From NCBI GenBank assembly GCA_963920575.1, contig OY986971.1, positions 24,632,145-24,696,144 on the forward strand: 64,000 nucleotides of DNA, written 5' to 3'. Position 1 is the first letter of the stretch. Every line of letters begins with the position of its first letter. Made by a program: the position numbers and the translations under genes. This DNA comes from Narthecium ossifragum. Lineage: Eukaryota; Streptophyta; Magnoliopsida; Dioscoreales; Nartheciaceae. The notes beneath the pieces are model-generated. The model ran no database searches. It was given only the letters and a program-made list of their open reading frames with translations, and was not told where the DNA came from. Of this stretch, positions 11,801 through 24,479 are shown one piece after another.

Positions 11801-12587
11801 AGACGGGCAGTCAGAGCGGACGATCCAGATCTTGGAGGACATGCTGAGAGCATGTGTCCTCGATGCAGGAGGCAGCTGGGAGGAGCACGTTTCCTTGGTG
11901 GAGTTCGCCTACAACAACAGCTACCAGTCCAGCCTTGGAGTAGCACCTTTCGAGGCGTTGTATGGTAGGCCGTGTCGTTCCCCAGTATGTTGGACAGAGG
12001 TTGGAGAGGCTTCACTCACCGGTCCAGACATCGTCAGGCAGTCGTCAGAGAGGTTAGTACAGATCAGGCAGAGGCTTCTGACGGCTCAGAGCCGGCAGAA
12101 GAGTTATGCAGATCAGAGGCGACGACCGTTGGAGTTTGCAGTCGGCGACCGAGTGTTTTTGCGAGCATCGCCGTACATAGGTTCTGTCAGGTTTGGCAGA
12201 GGTGGCAAGTTGGCGCCGAGGTTTGTCGGGCCATTTGAGATCTTAGAGAGGGTCGGCGAGGTAGCTTACCGCCTGGATCTTCCTCAGCACATGTCTGTTG
12301 TGCATCCGACTTTCCATGTGTCGATGCTGAGAAAGTATCACCCAGACCCGTCTCATGTCATCAGAGTGGATGACATTAAGCTTGAGGCAGACGTGAGCTT
12401 TGTTGAGCAGCCGGTTCAGGTACTTGACCGGAGGGATCAGGTCTTGCGGGGCAAGACGATTCCCTTGGTCAAGGTACTGTGGAGGCACAGAGGCACCGAG
12501 GAGGTGACCTGGGAGCGCGAGGCGCGTATGCGGCAGGAGTTTCCGCAGTTGTTCTCCTCTCGAGGTATTTCTTGTCCTGTCTTTTAG
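8736..12587 (+). CDS. pol polyprotein: protease, RT, RNase H, integrase, chromodomain-like tail
   Basis: One open frame of 1283 codons without internal stops. By residue: CCHC zinc knuckle 53-66; aspartic protease DSGAS 162-166; reverse transcriptase about 340-530 with the FVDD active site at 493-496; RNase H about 635-750 (D642, E679, D704); integrase with a zinc-binding HHCC around 860-900, catalytic D930, D991 and E1027, and a GPF-type module near 1180; a chromodomain-like segment at about 1215-1270. All key residues that I can check are present. The true translation start is in the gag frame upstream; the first 50 residues of this frame are probably not native. Frame integrity fits the young LTRs. 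Confidence 0.9.
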   Translation: MASAALSAAAAACTAVPAVTTEPTSPVSTDGRAIWAGFVRGDQGRQPGASVTCYLCGQPGHYRRDCTSRGAQGAMPQGSRGGGSGAWQGSGDGRGPGCPRGRGGQRGRVFALPVRERQDTVQLYQPPPQYQQPQQYQQAAAEPTVLRGIFQLSSSLVDMLIDSGASHSYIASMCVASLGLETSWLEVAQSVDSPIGGTVRVDRVCRSCSLEVGGLRVCLDLRVLDMTGFDVILGMDWLAAYRAIIDCGRRRVVAWTPDGTQFVLLGDRFSADSFACGVGRRGSELSALLASLSLFGSEGVQLSSFPRIVCDYTDVFPEVLPELPPPIEVDFEIDLVPGTAPISLPAFRMAPAEQSELRTQLDELISRGFIRPSMSPWGAPVLFAKKKDGTLRLCIDHRRLNRVTVKNRYPMPRIDDLFDQLRGSSVFSKIDLRTGYHQLRVWDCDIPKMAFRTRYGLYEFVVMPFGLTNAPAAFMDLMQRIFRPFLDEFVVVFVDDILVYSRSEAEHERHLATVLQLLREHRLYAKASKCEFWLARVGFLGHVVSAAGISVDPAKVEAVVQWQRPRTVFEVRSFLGLAGYYRRFVRDFSKVAGPLTRLTQKAVPFVWDDACERAFVDLRTRLTSAPVLIVPERGVGYSVYCDASGEGLGCVLMQEGHVVSYDSRQLKNHERNYPTHNLELAAVVFALKTWRHYLYGEKFSVFSDHKSLRHVFTQRDLNLRQRRWMELLEDYDFALHYHPGKANVVADALSRQVRDTRAAVAGLSARQWQALETAGQFGLEFEDRESSSFLYAVQSMPAVLARVLEAQHSDPELEELRTAAGTEGADGDWTVSPDGGLRFRGRVAVPADPVLRDDVLREFHHSRFAVHPGGTKMYQDLRRQFWWRGMKRAVTEFVSRCLTCQKVKAEYQRTPGLLQPLPLAEWKWEHIRMDFVIGLPRSTRGNDAIWVIVDRLTKSAHFLPMRVTDSTDRLDSLYVREVVRLHGVPVSIVSDRDPRFTSRFWRDFQEAVGTLLTFSTAFHPQTDGQSERTIQILEDMLRACVLDAGGSWEEHVSLVEFAYNNSYQSSLGVAPFEALYGRPCRSPVCWTEVGEASLTGPDIVRQSSERLVQIRQRLLTAQSRQKSYADQRRRPLEFAVGDRVFLRASPYIGSVRFGRGGKLAPRFVGPFEILERVGEVAYRLDLPQHMSVVHPTFHVSMLRKYHPDPSHVIRVDDIKLEADVSFVEQPVQVLDRRDQVLRGKTIPLVKVLWRHRGTEEVTWEREARMRQEFPQLFSSRGISCPVF

Positions 12588-12639
12588 TGTACCTGTTTTG
12601 TTGTTCCGAGCCCTACCCTTATCGAATCTCGGGACGAGA

Positions 12640-12660
12640 TTTCCTTTAAGGGTAATAGGA
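12640..12660 (+). other. Polypurine tract
   Basis: A purine-rich run (TTAAGGGTAATAGGA) immediately precedes the 3' LTR, as expected for the plus-strand primer. Just upstream is GGGACGAGATTTCC, common in this clade. Confidence 0.8.
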
Positions 12661-15102
12661 TGTGAGGACCTGCCCCTCTACCCCTGTGGCTCGCTGTAGA
12701 CCGCAAGGGCAATTTGGTAAATTGCGCCTTATTGGTTTGTTTCACACCCGCGTGTGCACACACTGGCCTTGTCTGTGTTCGTGTTTGTTTAGAATGGCTA
12801 GGTGAACCCGGGATCGAAAGATCCGGACTTGGGCTTGAGTTCTTGCCCAAGTTTAGCTTTCATCACACAAATGATCGATCCTCTATGGCTAAGGGATCGA
12901 TCCTCTTAGTGCCAGAAAGCCTTGTGAATCGTCACAAGGGATCGATCCTCTTCGTGCCAGAAAGCCTTGTGAATCGTCATGAAGGATCGATCCTCCCTTG
13001 AGTAAGGATCGATCATTCATAAGTCGGTTGGTTTTCTGCTTCGCGAGGACGGCCACCGCTGGCCGTCGCTCTCCCCTGTCAGAGGGGGAGGACTTTCTCC
13101 TCCCCTCCCCCAGCTTTTTCCCCTCTTTCCCGGCTGTCCCCTCCCCCCTTTCCCCTCCTTTTCTTCTTCCCTTCCTTCCTTCTTCTTCTTCTCTTTTCTT
13201 CTCTCCCGACGTTGCTCTTCCCCTGTTTTTCCGGCAGCCACCTTCTCCTCTTCCGTTCTCCCTCGTCCGACCACCAAATTGGGTGTTCTTTGGCTCGTTG
13301 GATTTGTGACAACGAGAGGAAGGCTCCTGGTATGGTTTGGAAGCTTGTTGGTGATCAAATCGCGGGGAATCAGCCGAGGAAAGCGCAGCTAGGTAGGGTT
13401 ATACCTACTGTGTTCATTTCGGGTTTTCTTGAGATCTAGCCGTTGGATCTTGTTGATCCTTGCTTTGTTGGATTACTTATGCCTTGTAAAATAACTTATT
13501 TAAGTTTCATGTTAATCAGTTGAGATTTGAGTAGGTTTTATGCAAGATTAGTCTCGGATTTCTGGTTTTCTGCTGTTCTTGAGAAACAGCCGGCTTGCGG
13601 CGAGTTTTCCGGCCGGTGAGTACATAATATTGGATTTTCATAAACATAAGAGTTGTAGAGCTAGTCTTTAGCTTTCTATTCCATCTTGTTTCATATTTTT
13701 CCGATTTATGTGCGATGTCTTATGAATTTTTTTCTGGAGGGCTCCGTTGCAGCAATTAATGGGTAAGTTGGTTTAATCAGCGATTTTTGATTAATTTTTC
13801 CCGTTAATCCAACCGTTGGATGTTTATGAAATTTGGATATGATGATCCTGGTATATACACCTACTGGTGGCTAAGTTGGATCTTGAATCCGACGTCGTTT
13901 AGACGTCGGATCGACGAGATCAATTAGCCCCTAAGTAGTGGTTTTGGGTGTTTGAATATAATATTATATTTCAGAATATAATATTATATTGTTACTGTTC
14001 ATCGAGCGGTTTTCGGGGTTGCTTCCCGTTGCAGGAGTCCGCGGTTGACGGTCGTGGTACCGTCGTAATGCCGGGACCCGCTGCGGATCGGCTGGCAGCG
14101 GTTGGTGGTACCGCTGCAGCGATCCAGTAGACTTATATGATATTTGTCATACTGTTGCATGCTCTACTTCTTATCTGTGTATGTCATAGCATGCATTGTT
14201 GATTGTGCATTAGTTGCATTGGTTAGGGCGTGGGTGATCTTTGGGTCACCGTCCCGAGGCTGGAAGCTCGGACTTAGCCCTAGGACCGGGGTTGGGCTGT
14301 TAGGACCCGGTTTGGAATTGTGGTGTCCAGTCGATTCAATGATATGCTTAGATGACTGGTACACTTGTTGCTTGATGATTGTAGAGGTCGTGTCGGCCTC
14401 GAGTCGGATCTGAGGTGTAGCCGGTGTCCGTTGTTCCTAAAACTCTTGAGTAGAGAAGTTACCTACTCAGTGGTGTCCTTTCCCACCAAACAGTGTTCAG
14501 TGTCCTGTTGAGAGTTAGCAGTGTCGTTTCCTGCTACTGAGTGTGACCTGACATGTGACCAGTCCGGCTGGAAGACCATGATCGTGGGCTTCAGGGACAC
14601 ACGGTGGGGTTATGGGACCCCTGTATACACCCAGATCCTACTTGAGGGCGACACTGTTGCGTTTCCCTCTTCCTTCTGTGTGTCGTAGTGTAGATCCCTA
14701 CTGAGCTTAGTGCTCACTCCTACCCGGGCTGCGTTTTGCAGGTGCAGGCGGCAGTACCTCTTCTGTGGCCCCTACCGGGCAGTTGGTTGGCGGTGCGGCG
14801 GCGCCAGGTGGAGTCTGAAAGCTGGTGATCCTTTACTGCTTTTACCCTTATGTTAGATAGTCTCCTACGGGAGTAATATTGTATTTGAACTCCCCCTCTC
14901 CGAGGTTTTGTATAATTAATACTTGAGTTTTAATCTGAGATTCGAGGTTTCGCCTTTTGATGTTGTTTTAATTGGGGGCTTTGATGAATTGCTAGGGAGA
15001 CCCATAGGTTAGAGGGAACCCTCGTCGTTCTTTTTCCGCGTTGGTTAGGTTCCGGTTCGCGTCGCCCGGCCCGGTTGGGCTTTCGCGGGTCGGGGCGCGA
15101 CA
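12661..15102 (+). repeat. 3' LTR of the gypsy element
   Basis: Same length as the 5' LTR, with six differences noted (a two-base difference near 12901, then near 13801, 13874, 13973 and 14850). All five GATCGATC boxes are intact here, so the change in the 5' copy is probably a mutation after insertion. Followed by CGTTG at 15103-15107 and the continuation of the transposase exon. Confidence 0.95.
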
Positions 15103-17418
15103 CGTTGAGAACTGTCACATACCTCGACATGCTACTATTTATAAAGGTGTGCCAAAGGTGGATTCTAAATTAATACCAACCATCGGCATGACTTTTAAGA
15201 CATTGGAGGAGTGTGAAAGCTTCTATGAAAAATATGCATATGCTGCTGGATTTGATTTTGCTAAAAGTACAAAAAAATATCAAAAATGTGAAGGATACAG
15301 ATGAAAGAGTGGTGAGCCAAAGGATCTTGGTTTGTTACAAGTATGGCAAGTGGGAAGATAGATCGACGGTCAGAAATGTGGCACAGTAAAAACTGATTGT
15401 AAGGCTATGGTGCGATTTAAGTTGGATATAGCTACAAAACAATATATTGTGGGAAAGTTTGTGGAAGAACATAATCATGAGTTGTGCACCCCAAGTAGGA
15501 GACATTTTCTTAAAAATCGCCGAAGAATAGTTGAGGCCAGGCAGAGACTCTTTAAGGATCACCAGTCGGTGAACATCCGTATTTCACAAACAATGGGAAT
15601 CCTATGGAATGAAAGTGGAGGACATGACAAGATTGGTTTCACAAAGAGGGATGCTTGGAATTTGAGGAGGGATATGAGGGAAGAGGTTAGAGGCCATGAT
15701 GCAAAGTTGTTGTTAGAAATTTTCGAAGGAAAGCAAAAAAAGAGTCCAGAGTTTTTTTACAAGATTCTATGTGATACGGAGGGCAAGCTGATACATTATT
15801 TTTGGATGGATGTGCAGTCGAGATTGCAGTGTAGAAACTTTGGGGAAGTGTTAGCATTTGATACAACATATAACACTAACAAGTATTCTATGATTTTTGC
15901 ACCATTTTCTGGAATAGACAACCACTTCAACACAGTGATTCTCGGAAGTGGCTTTATAAAGGATGAAACCATTGACTCTTTCATATGGTTGTTTGAGACT
16001 TGGGTCGAAGCAAGTGGTAGATGTCCTAATACAATTATAACAGATCAAGATCCTGAAATGAGAGCTGTCATTGAACGGGTTTTTCCCTATGCTCGTCACA
16101 GGTTTTGTATTTGGCACATAACCAAAAAATTGACTGAGAAGTTGGGAGGGATAAACAATAAAATTGAGGTCATTGACAAAATAACAAGTTGTATTTGAAA
16201 TGCGGAGACTGATGAGGAGTTTTGTGCAACTTGGGCAAGTATTCTAACAGATTATCACCTCGGCGACAATGATTGGTTGGCCAGCATGTATGAAATGAGA
16301 AATAATTGGATCCCTCTTTACTTGAAGAGTTCTTTTTTTGCGGGGATGCATAGTAGCCAAAGGAGTGAAAGCCTGAACAGTTTCTTAAAGAAGTATTCCA
16401 CTGAAAAGAATACTTTGTTGGACTTTAATGCAAGGTTCACTAATGGACTTGAAGAGCAGCGACAAGATGCATTAGAGGACGAGCATCAGACCATTGATAA
16501 TCAGCCGAAGCTGAAAACTGCATGGTCGTTGGAGAAACAGATGTCACAAATTTATACCAAAAAGCTCTTTTATAAGTTCCAAGAAGAGGTTGTATCAAGC
16601 TTGATGCATAATGTCTACATTGGTGGTGAAGAGGAGGAGGGGAAGGTATATCTCATCCAAGAATTAGGAAGAGAAAGCAAAAAAAAGGTTGTCATTCACA
16701 AGGAAACAAATATGGGAAAATGCCCGTGTAGGCTTTTGGAGTTCCTTGACATCCCATGTAGGCATTTGTTAGCTGTGCTGAGGTATCTCAATCATACGAT
16801 GCTACATGCGGAGTATATTTTGCATCATTGGACAAGGAGTGCCACAATCAGGGTGAAAAATGTGGATGATGGTTGTGTTGGTAGTACAAAAAGGTCCGAG
16901 TTAAGTTATGTAGCCAACCAATTTATTAATGAAGCACTTGGTGGAAATGAGACATTCTCATTCGCCATGAGCACTTTACGTGATGGTTTGGAGGAAATGC
17001 AAAAGATGAAAGCAGTAAAAGGGATGGCCAAAGTCATGGATGAAGAAACAACTGCAGAAAATGCTGGAATGTCACAAGTTTCCTCAAATGTGGGAAAAAG
17101 GGTGGCTACTAGTGAGCCTTGTATCAAGGAACCAGATGTAGCAAAACCCAAGGGGAGTGGGAAGCGCTTGAAGTCGATATTGGAGAAGCAAGTTGCAAAA
17201 GGTAGACTTTGTAATTCCTGCAAGCAACGTGGAGTCAACCACGATAAAAGAAACTGTCCTCTACTCAGTAAGTATACTTTAGGTTGCATGTTGTTGTTAT
17301 TTGATCTTTTCATTCATGTTTAAATTCCTAAGATCACATTTATCTTTCATGGTTAGGTAAGAATTCTCAACCTGTGAGCAGCACCGAATATACCGAGAAT
17401 TCTCAAGGTGAAGATTAA

Positions 17419-19602
<2,184 letters not shown>

Positions 19603-19945
19603 CTACAAGAAGACTTTCACAAAAATTGATGTTACAACAATAACTAGAAGCCAAGTGACGATACGTATTTCGCATAATTGGTCGCGCATCACTTGGAATT
19701 TAAGGCCCAATTTGTCTTCCGTGACTTCGCTAGTGCTTGGTTGTGCATCAGTAGGAGCGAAATGCAGTACATCCTGCCAAATAAAGAAACCACATCCATT
19801 GCGACGATTTGAGCACGCATAAAAGATGCGATCGGGATTTTTTGAAGTGCCAGAGGTTCGCTTTACAACATTGAGCCCACAGCTACACATGAACGTAAGC
19901 GGCCGAGGAGATGCAGATGATGACGAATGTGACATGCTTCATTTT
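19603..19945 (-). CDS. GRF-type zinc-finger protein with C-terminal membrane helix
   Basis: A 110-residue frame, ATG at 19935 and TAG at 19603. A serine-rich N-terminus is followed by a GRF zinc finger: C17 and C19 (CSC), NPDRIFYAC with C41, GCGFFIWQD with C48. A short polar linker leads to a hydrophobic helix (about residues 90-110, WLLVIVVTSIFVKVF), so the protein is probably tail-anchored. Just upstream on the minus strand is a T-rich acceptor (TTTTCTTGCAAG) with exon sequence from 19945, which pairs well with the donor at the inner edge of the right TIR (20516). GRF fingers bind nucleic acid in other proteins. Position and splicing suggest this is the second gene of the MULE; a nested unrelated insertion remains possible. 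No damage seen. Confidence 0.7.
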
Positions 19946-20515
19946 CTTGCAAGAAAAGTAAACAATAAATAAAGCTAAGCATAATAGTTAGAAATTCTAA
20001 CGCATATTACATATAAACATGCAGGTTCTCATTCACCTTCGAGCTTCCCTATGCTATCACATTTTGCAAACAATTTTACACATGGAAATCATTCAACTTC
20101 AATCGAATCCAAGTATACACATGCTAAACAATAATCATGCAGGTTCTCATTCAACTCCACTTGTTCAATTGTTCTATTATAACTATCATGATATTAACCC
20201 ATGCTAAACCAATCGAATCCAAGAATGCACATGGAAATCATTTTTGATTAAGACGAAAGCAGATCAATTCTTCATCAAATTCTTCATTCTTTATCAAATT
20301 AATTCTTTAAGACGAAACCAAATCATAACAACCAGAGAGCATACTTGCGCAGTGCTTGCAACACATTCTTCGTCAAATTATTTCAGTAATTTCCCACATT
20401 TAGAATTGCATCACATTCTAGTTTAATTGAATGTAACCACAGGATGATCCCAATCCAGTCTCAGCGGCAAGGAAGAGAAAAAAAATCCAACAAATCCAAA
20501 CAATTTTTTCCAAAC
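19946..20515 (-). other. Predicted leader intron of the GRF gene
   Basis: AT-rich stretch between the donor-like site at the right TIR inner border and the acceptor before the GRF start. It includes small imperfect repeats of CATGCAGGTTCTCATTCA (about 20020 and 20138). Nothing else is visible. Confidence 0.5.
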
Positions 20516-21169
20516 CTGGGGATGATCGGTGTTGAAGTCGAGAGGGTTCTGGAGGAGGAGGGATCCCGGAGGAGGGCTCGATGCCCTAGATCTCGGATGA
20601 GGAGGGATCCTTGAGGAGGACGTGCGCGATGGATGCCGGAGGAGGAGGACGATGCCGGTACATTAAGGAGGAGAAGGACGATGCTGGTAGATCCCGGATG
20701 AGGAGGGCTCGATGCCGGTAGATCCCGGATGAGGAGGAGAAGGACGATGCTGGTAGATCCCGGAGGAGGAGGAGAAGGACGATATTGGTAGATCCCGGAG
20801 GAGGAGGGCTCGATGCTGGCAGATCCCGGAGGAGGAGGGCTCGATGCTGGTAGATCCCAGAGGAGGAGGAGAGGGCTCGATGCCGGTAGATCCCGGATGA
20901 GGAGCCGGATGAGGAGGAGGAGGGCTCGAGGGTGGAGGGGGGACGAGGCGCGGCGGTGGCTCGAGAGAGGGGCCGGCGCTGGATCGAGGGTGGAGGGGGG
21001 ACGAGGCGCGGCGGTGGCTCGAGAGAGAGGCGAAGAGGCTCGGGGAGGTCCTTCTCTCACGAAGAAGGTTAATAAGCCCCGACGTGATCCTGATCGTCCA
21101 TTCCCATCCGACGATCAGGATCACAGTTCGCTATCTAACACCAACGAACCGGTTCTACTCAGAAAATTC

Positions 21170-21173
<4 letters not shown>
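20516..21173 (-). repeat. Right TIR of the MULE
   Basis: Reverse complement of the left TIR, from the inner border at 20516 to the terminus at 21173. It contains the same GGGATCTACC minisatellite in the other orientation with changed copy number. Its inner border on the minus strand reads CCCCAG then GTTTGG, again a donor-like site at the very point where TIR homology ends. This fits a non-coding leader exon for the leftward GRF gene. Confidence 0.8.
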
Positions 21174-21220
<47 letters not shown>

Positions 21221-22790
21221 AAGGATAACCTTCTCACTGTCTGGTACTATTTTAGGACGCGATTGGTAACGACGGGGGCATGCGCTACTATTTTAGAGCG
21301 TGTTTGATAGCGATGGATCCGTCGAATGGGGGACACGTGGATTCCATCCTGTGGGATCCGTAAGTTTGGATCTCATAACGGATCCCAACGGATCCCATTT
21401 TTGATGTCGTGAGGGCGGATACCATCGCGTGGATCCCATGAGCCAAACGTCACCTTATCAATCTTATAAGGAGCAAAAACGGTTACAACCGTTTACCACA
21501 TATTAGTTTATTTACATCTATATTTTCCTAAGTTAACTTTGTATATTTTTATCATCTTCCCTAAGTTAGTTTTAAATATACATCCTTATAATCATAAGCC
21601 AGGAGATTAGTTTTAAATATACATACTTATCTACCTTATAAGATCCAATGGTAGTTACTTTTATGACTCATCATCTGAGTCATAAACTTATACACACATG
21701 GCATACACGTGACATACACGTGGTATAAAATTATAATTAAATAAACAAAAAAAAGGATAGTGGCTAATGTGACGTAAGTTATAATAGAGATAGTGAGGGC
21801 GGACAGTTAGCCGTGCCAGTAAGTTATAATAGAGATAGTGAGGGCGGACAGTTAGCCGTGCCAGGTGGCACGGGCCCACCACCTAGTTGAATTATAAAAG
21901 ATGGAAAGAGATTTATTATTATAAAAAAATTCCTCATCTTTTGGTCACATTATTATTGAATTTGGGCGTAGATCTAAAACCAGTTTTGAGTGTTAGAATC
22001 TTCAAATGAAAACTTACTATTCGATAAAATTTGAATCTCTTCGAAGTCAATGAAGACCTCATCTTTTGTTTTTGGAGAAAACGGTCGATTGGGCCGGGGA
22101 ATGGGATGACGGCGGAGGAGGTGGCGCGCGGATGATAGCAATACCGAGTTTAGTAAAGAACTTACAGGCGTCCATGGGCTTTTGTAGGGTGAAGTTTGAC
22201 TGAGTTCCTTACTCCAAGTCCGATCCAAAGTCTTGTAGGCCATTAGCGGAGCAGACAGTATGTTAGCCCATGGGCCTTAGGCGTTGAAGGCTTCGGGTAC
22301 CAGGCCGTGGTCTTTTTCCTTTTTGAATTATAAGTCTTGTGCCCTGCTTTAGCGTCGGTAAATACCTCACGGGAAGGTGGTGCTCAGGGAAGGGAAGAAT
22401 GGGCGAGCTTGGGTGCGGGCTCGGCGATCAGACGCCGGGGACGACGACCATGAGGCCAGTGCGCACATTGGTCAATGCAGTGGATGGCAGAGTAGATGAT
22501 GGTTGGATCTCAGAGAATCCGAACTCCTTCAAACATAACGTTTGGAGACTAAATTCCAAATCCTGGTGCGCCGTGACAACCATTTGCGAAATCGTACACC
22601 AAAATACATGTCGGCAAGCTGTATATATTAACAATAATGACCTTCACGATCAACATCACCATCACCAATTCCTCGATCCTATCCTAACTATTATTATTAC
22701 GAGGGTACATTGAACACGAGGAACATAATATACAATGCCACACGATAAAAGCCAATCTTATGTCAGACATTAGATTATGTATGTGTGAGT
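21174..22790. other. Intergenic, with a MITE-like unit and a 45-bp duplication
   Basis: After the microsatellite (21174-21219), a unit at about 21291-21453 has weakly complementary ends (GCGTGTTTGATAG and, inverted, GACGTTTGGCTCATG), like a small MITE. A perfect 45-base tandem duplication lies at 21775-21864 (TAAGTTATAATAGAGATAGT start). Open frames at 21974-22243 (minus) and 22339-22713 (plus) match no family I recognise and I do not call them genes. Confidence 0.5.
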
Positions 22791-22830
22791 GCTCGTTTGG
22801 CCCCCAACAAATCTAATCCCCATAGGAAAA

Positions 22831-22950
22831 AGATCTGTGTACATGGGATGTACACAGATCTCCACCGTTGGATTGAACCGGGATTCGTGCCCGGTTCAAT
22901 CCAACGGTGCTGATTTGGGTACATGCCAACGTGGCATGTACCCAAATCAG
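22831..22950. repeat. Three back-to-back perfect hairpins
   Basis: Hairpin 1: arms 22831-22844 and 22848-22861 (AGATCTGTGTACAT, 3-base loop). Hairpin 2: arms 22863-22882 and 22890-22909 (CACCGTTGGATTGAACCGGG, 7-base loop). Hairpin 3: arms 22910-22928 and 22932-22950 (CTGATTTGGGTACATGCCA, 3-base loop). All arms are fully complementary and only one base separates the first two. No coding frame crosses it. Confidence 0.95.
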
Positions 22951-23165
22951 AACTCATCCAGATAATCCCATCTCCATCCGTACTTTATTGTTTCTCTCTC
23001 TCTCGTGTCAGCGAGCGTCCACATGTGACAATGATAATAAGTTATATAGTAGTGATGTGGAGCAGGTCCTGGATCTTTGTTTTTGGATCTAATTTTCTCT
23101 GGCTTTATTTCTTTTGGCTAAAAAAAAAAAACGGCATGTTATCATGATTGAAAAAGATCACATAC

Positions 23166-23224
23166 GTAATAATTTTATTATTATAATTATTATAATTATT
23201 ATTATTATAATTATTATAATTATA

Positions 23225-23275
<51 letters not shown>

Positions 23276-23277
23276 TA
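23166..23277. repeat. ATT/TA microsatellite
   Basis: About 110 bases of ATT units mixed with TATAATT. It creates long frames of isoleucine or asparagine that are not genes. Between it and the PLAT gene (23278-23700) I see only AT-rich DNA, including a short AATAAT tract near 23577, probably the 3' untranslated region. Confidence 0.9.
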
Positions 23278-23700
23278 TGTTGTTGAGCATTTTTAGATAA
23301 CTCGCTCTGAATTTATCACTTTACATTTGTTTTTAGTTGTAGGAAACGCTTCTCGAACGGTGATATCTCTCTCCATTTTTTAGCTTTCTCTCGAGATGTT
23401 CAAAATTACCACTTTTTTGGAAAAAAAGTAATATAATTTTCACTTTTCTAGCTCAATTAAATATTAGGAAATAATATCTAATCTGAAAAGTGGTCCGTGT
23501 AATAATATTTTTCATTTTTTTTTGAGCGACTTTTGTAGGCATTCCCAAAATAAAGAAAGAGAAAAAGCAAACAGCATAATAATAATAATAATAATATTAC
23601 AGTACAACCGACATCGAGTAGCTCACACTCTCTAAAATATATCTCCTCCGGCGGACCAACGTACCGCCAAATTTATTTTCCAAAGCACAGCTAACGAGAC

Positions 23701-24377
23701 TTAAATCAGTGCCGCGGCCCGCGGCTCCGACGGAAGCCCCGCCGAGCCGGATCCATCGTGGCCGCAGTAGTCCCTGGTGGCGTAGAGCTTGTACGGCGGT
23801 GCGTCGGTGGCCAGCCACTGATCGACGGTGAACTTCTGCTGGGCGCAGCCCATGTGCGGCCCGGTGATGGTGACCTCCACGTAGTTGCAGTACCACCCGT
23901 GGTGGCTCCCGGCGCCGTCCGACGTCAGGTTCATCCAGCACGCCGCGGCGGAGAGGCAGGGCCCCCGGCCGCTGAAGATGTCGAGGTTGCCCCGCTCGTA
24001 GTAGTCGTGGCCGCCACCCATGAGGCCGCCCCAGCCCACGAGGTCGGTGATGGTCACGCTGTAGCCGTCGGCGGCGGCGACGGCCAGGCCGATGGTGGAG
24101 TCGGTGCCGCCCTTCCAGATGGTGCTCGTCCGGATGTACACCGTGTACACGCAGAGGTTGGCCTCGTCATCGCCATCCGATGCGACGCTCTGCGATAAAA
24201 AAAAAACATAAATAGAGAGAGATTAATAATAGCTAGTATAATAGAGAGGGGTATGGGTGTAAATAATTAAGGGGAGAGTTGAGGGCGAACTCTGAGGTAG
24301 GAGGAGAGGGACTGGGTGGAGAAGAGGAGGAGGAGAGAGATGACGAGAGGATTGATGAGGAGGGGGACTTCTCTCAT
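23701..24377 (-). CDS. PLAT/LH2-domain stress protein (PLAT-plant-stress type), secreted
   Basis: Two exons: 24377-24291 (ATG at 24377) and 24189-23701 (TAA), joined in phase 0, giving 191 residues, the usual length of this family. Exon 1 encodes a hydrophobic leader (LVISLLLLFST) that reads as a signal peptide. Exon 2 carries the PLAT domain from about residue 42, with the family signatures KGGTDSTIGLAV, WGGLMGGGHDYYERG, NLDIFSGRGPCL, LTSDGAGSHHGWYCNYVEVT and FTVDQWLATD, and paired cysteines. Family members in Arabidopsis are endoplasmic-reticulum or extracellular proteins that affect abiotic stress tolerance; substrate binding is not settled. The acceptor is a good T-tract plus CGCAG; the donor (AGA then GTTCGC) is weak but is the only GT in a suitable place. 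Exon 2 is strongly GC-rich, as in many monocot genes. Confidence 0.85.
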
Positions 24378-24435
24378 GGTTTTGAGAAGAAATGGGGGTT
24401 TTGGGGGGGGAGAATGGTTTGATTGATGGCTTTTG

Positions 24436-24436
24436 G

Positions 24437-24470
<34 letters not shown>
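24436..24470 (-). promoter_or_regulatory. CT/GA microsatellite upstream of the PLAT start
   Basis: About 34 bases of GA on the plus strand, read as CT in the gene's direction, 60 bases before its ATG. Such tracts are common in plant 5' leaders and core promoters. A clear TATA box is not visible; CTAAATAG further upstream is a weak candidate. Confidence 0.5.
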
Positions 24471-24479
24471 ATTTAGTAT

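Larger units (their letters stand above)
5587..15102 (+). mobile_element. Complete-length Ty3/gypsy chromovirus (Tekay-like)
   Basis: Two LTRs of exactly 2442 bp (5587-8028 and 12661-15102) begin TGTGAGGACC and end GCGCGACA. They are flanked by a perfect 5-bp target duplication CGTTG (5582-5586 and 15103-15107). A tRNA-Met-type primer site (TGGTATCAGAGC, 8032-8043) and a purine-rich tract before 12661 are in place. I count six substitutions and no indels between the LTRs, about 0.25 percent, so insertion is recent (order of 0.1 million years at rates used for grasses). A C-terminal chromodomain-like segment and the integrase type suggest the Tekay clade. The gag region is shortened and out of frame with pol, so the copy was probably mobilised in trans. 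Confidence 0.95.
5209..17418 (+). pseudogene. FAR1-type MULE transposase, interrupted and mutated
   Basis: Exons inferred: 5209-5219 (ATG start, donor GTGAGT at 5220), 5519-5586 continuing at 15108, then on to about 17269 (donor GTAAGT), and a last short exon ending with TAA at 17418. The codon phase agrees at each junction once the gypsy insertion and one CGTTG copy are removed; the N-terminus is acidic and serine-rich. Domains in order: FAR1 DNA-binding domain (about 15150-15440), MULE transposase domain (15700-16150, with the FDTTYNTN and TDQDPEMRAV motifs), SWIM zinc finger (CPCRLLEFLDIPCRH, near 16720) and a CxxC...H...C zinc knuckle (near 17206). Damage: an indel in an A-run near 15275-15290, a second indel near 15370-15385 that restores frame, and a TGA at 16196 where tryptophan is likely (TGG to TGA). 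A domesticated FRS gene is the alternative, but the flanking TIRs argue for a transposase. Confidence 0.8.

Noticed and set aside
15041..17418. FAR1-related sequence called as a host transcription factor
   Set aside because: The flanking long inverted repeats and the leader at the TIR border make a MULE transposase more likely; the frame is broken in any case.
23105..23296. Open frames of poly-asparagine and poly-isoleucine
   Set aside because: They are translations of the ATT microsatellite.
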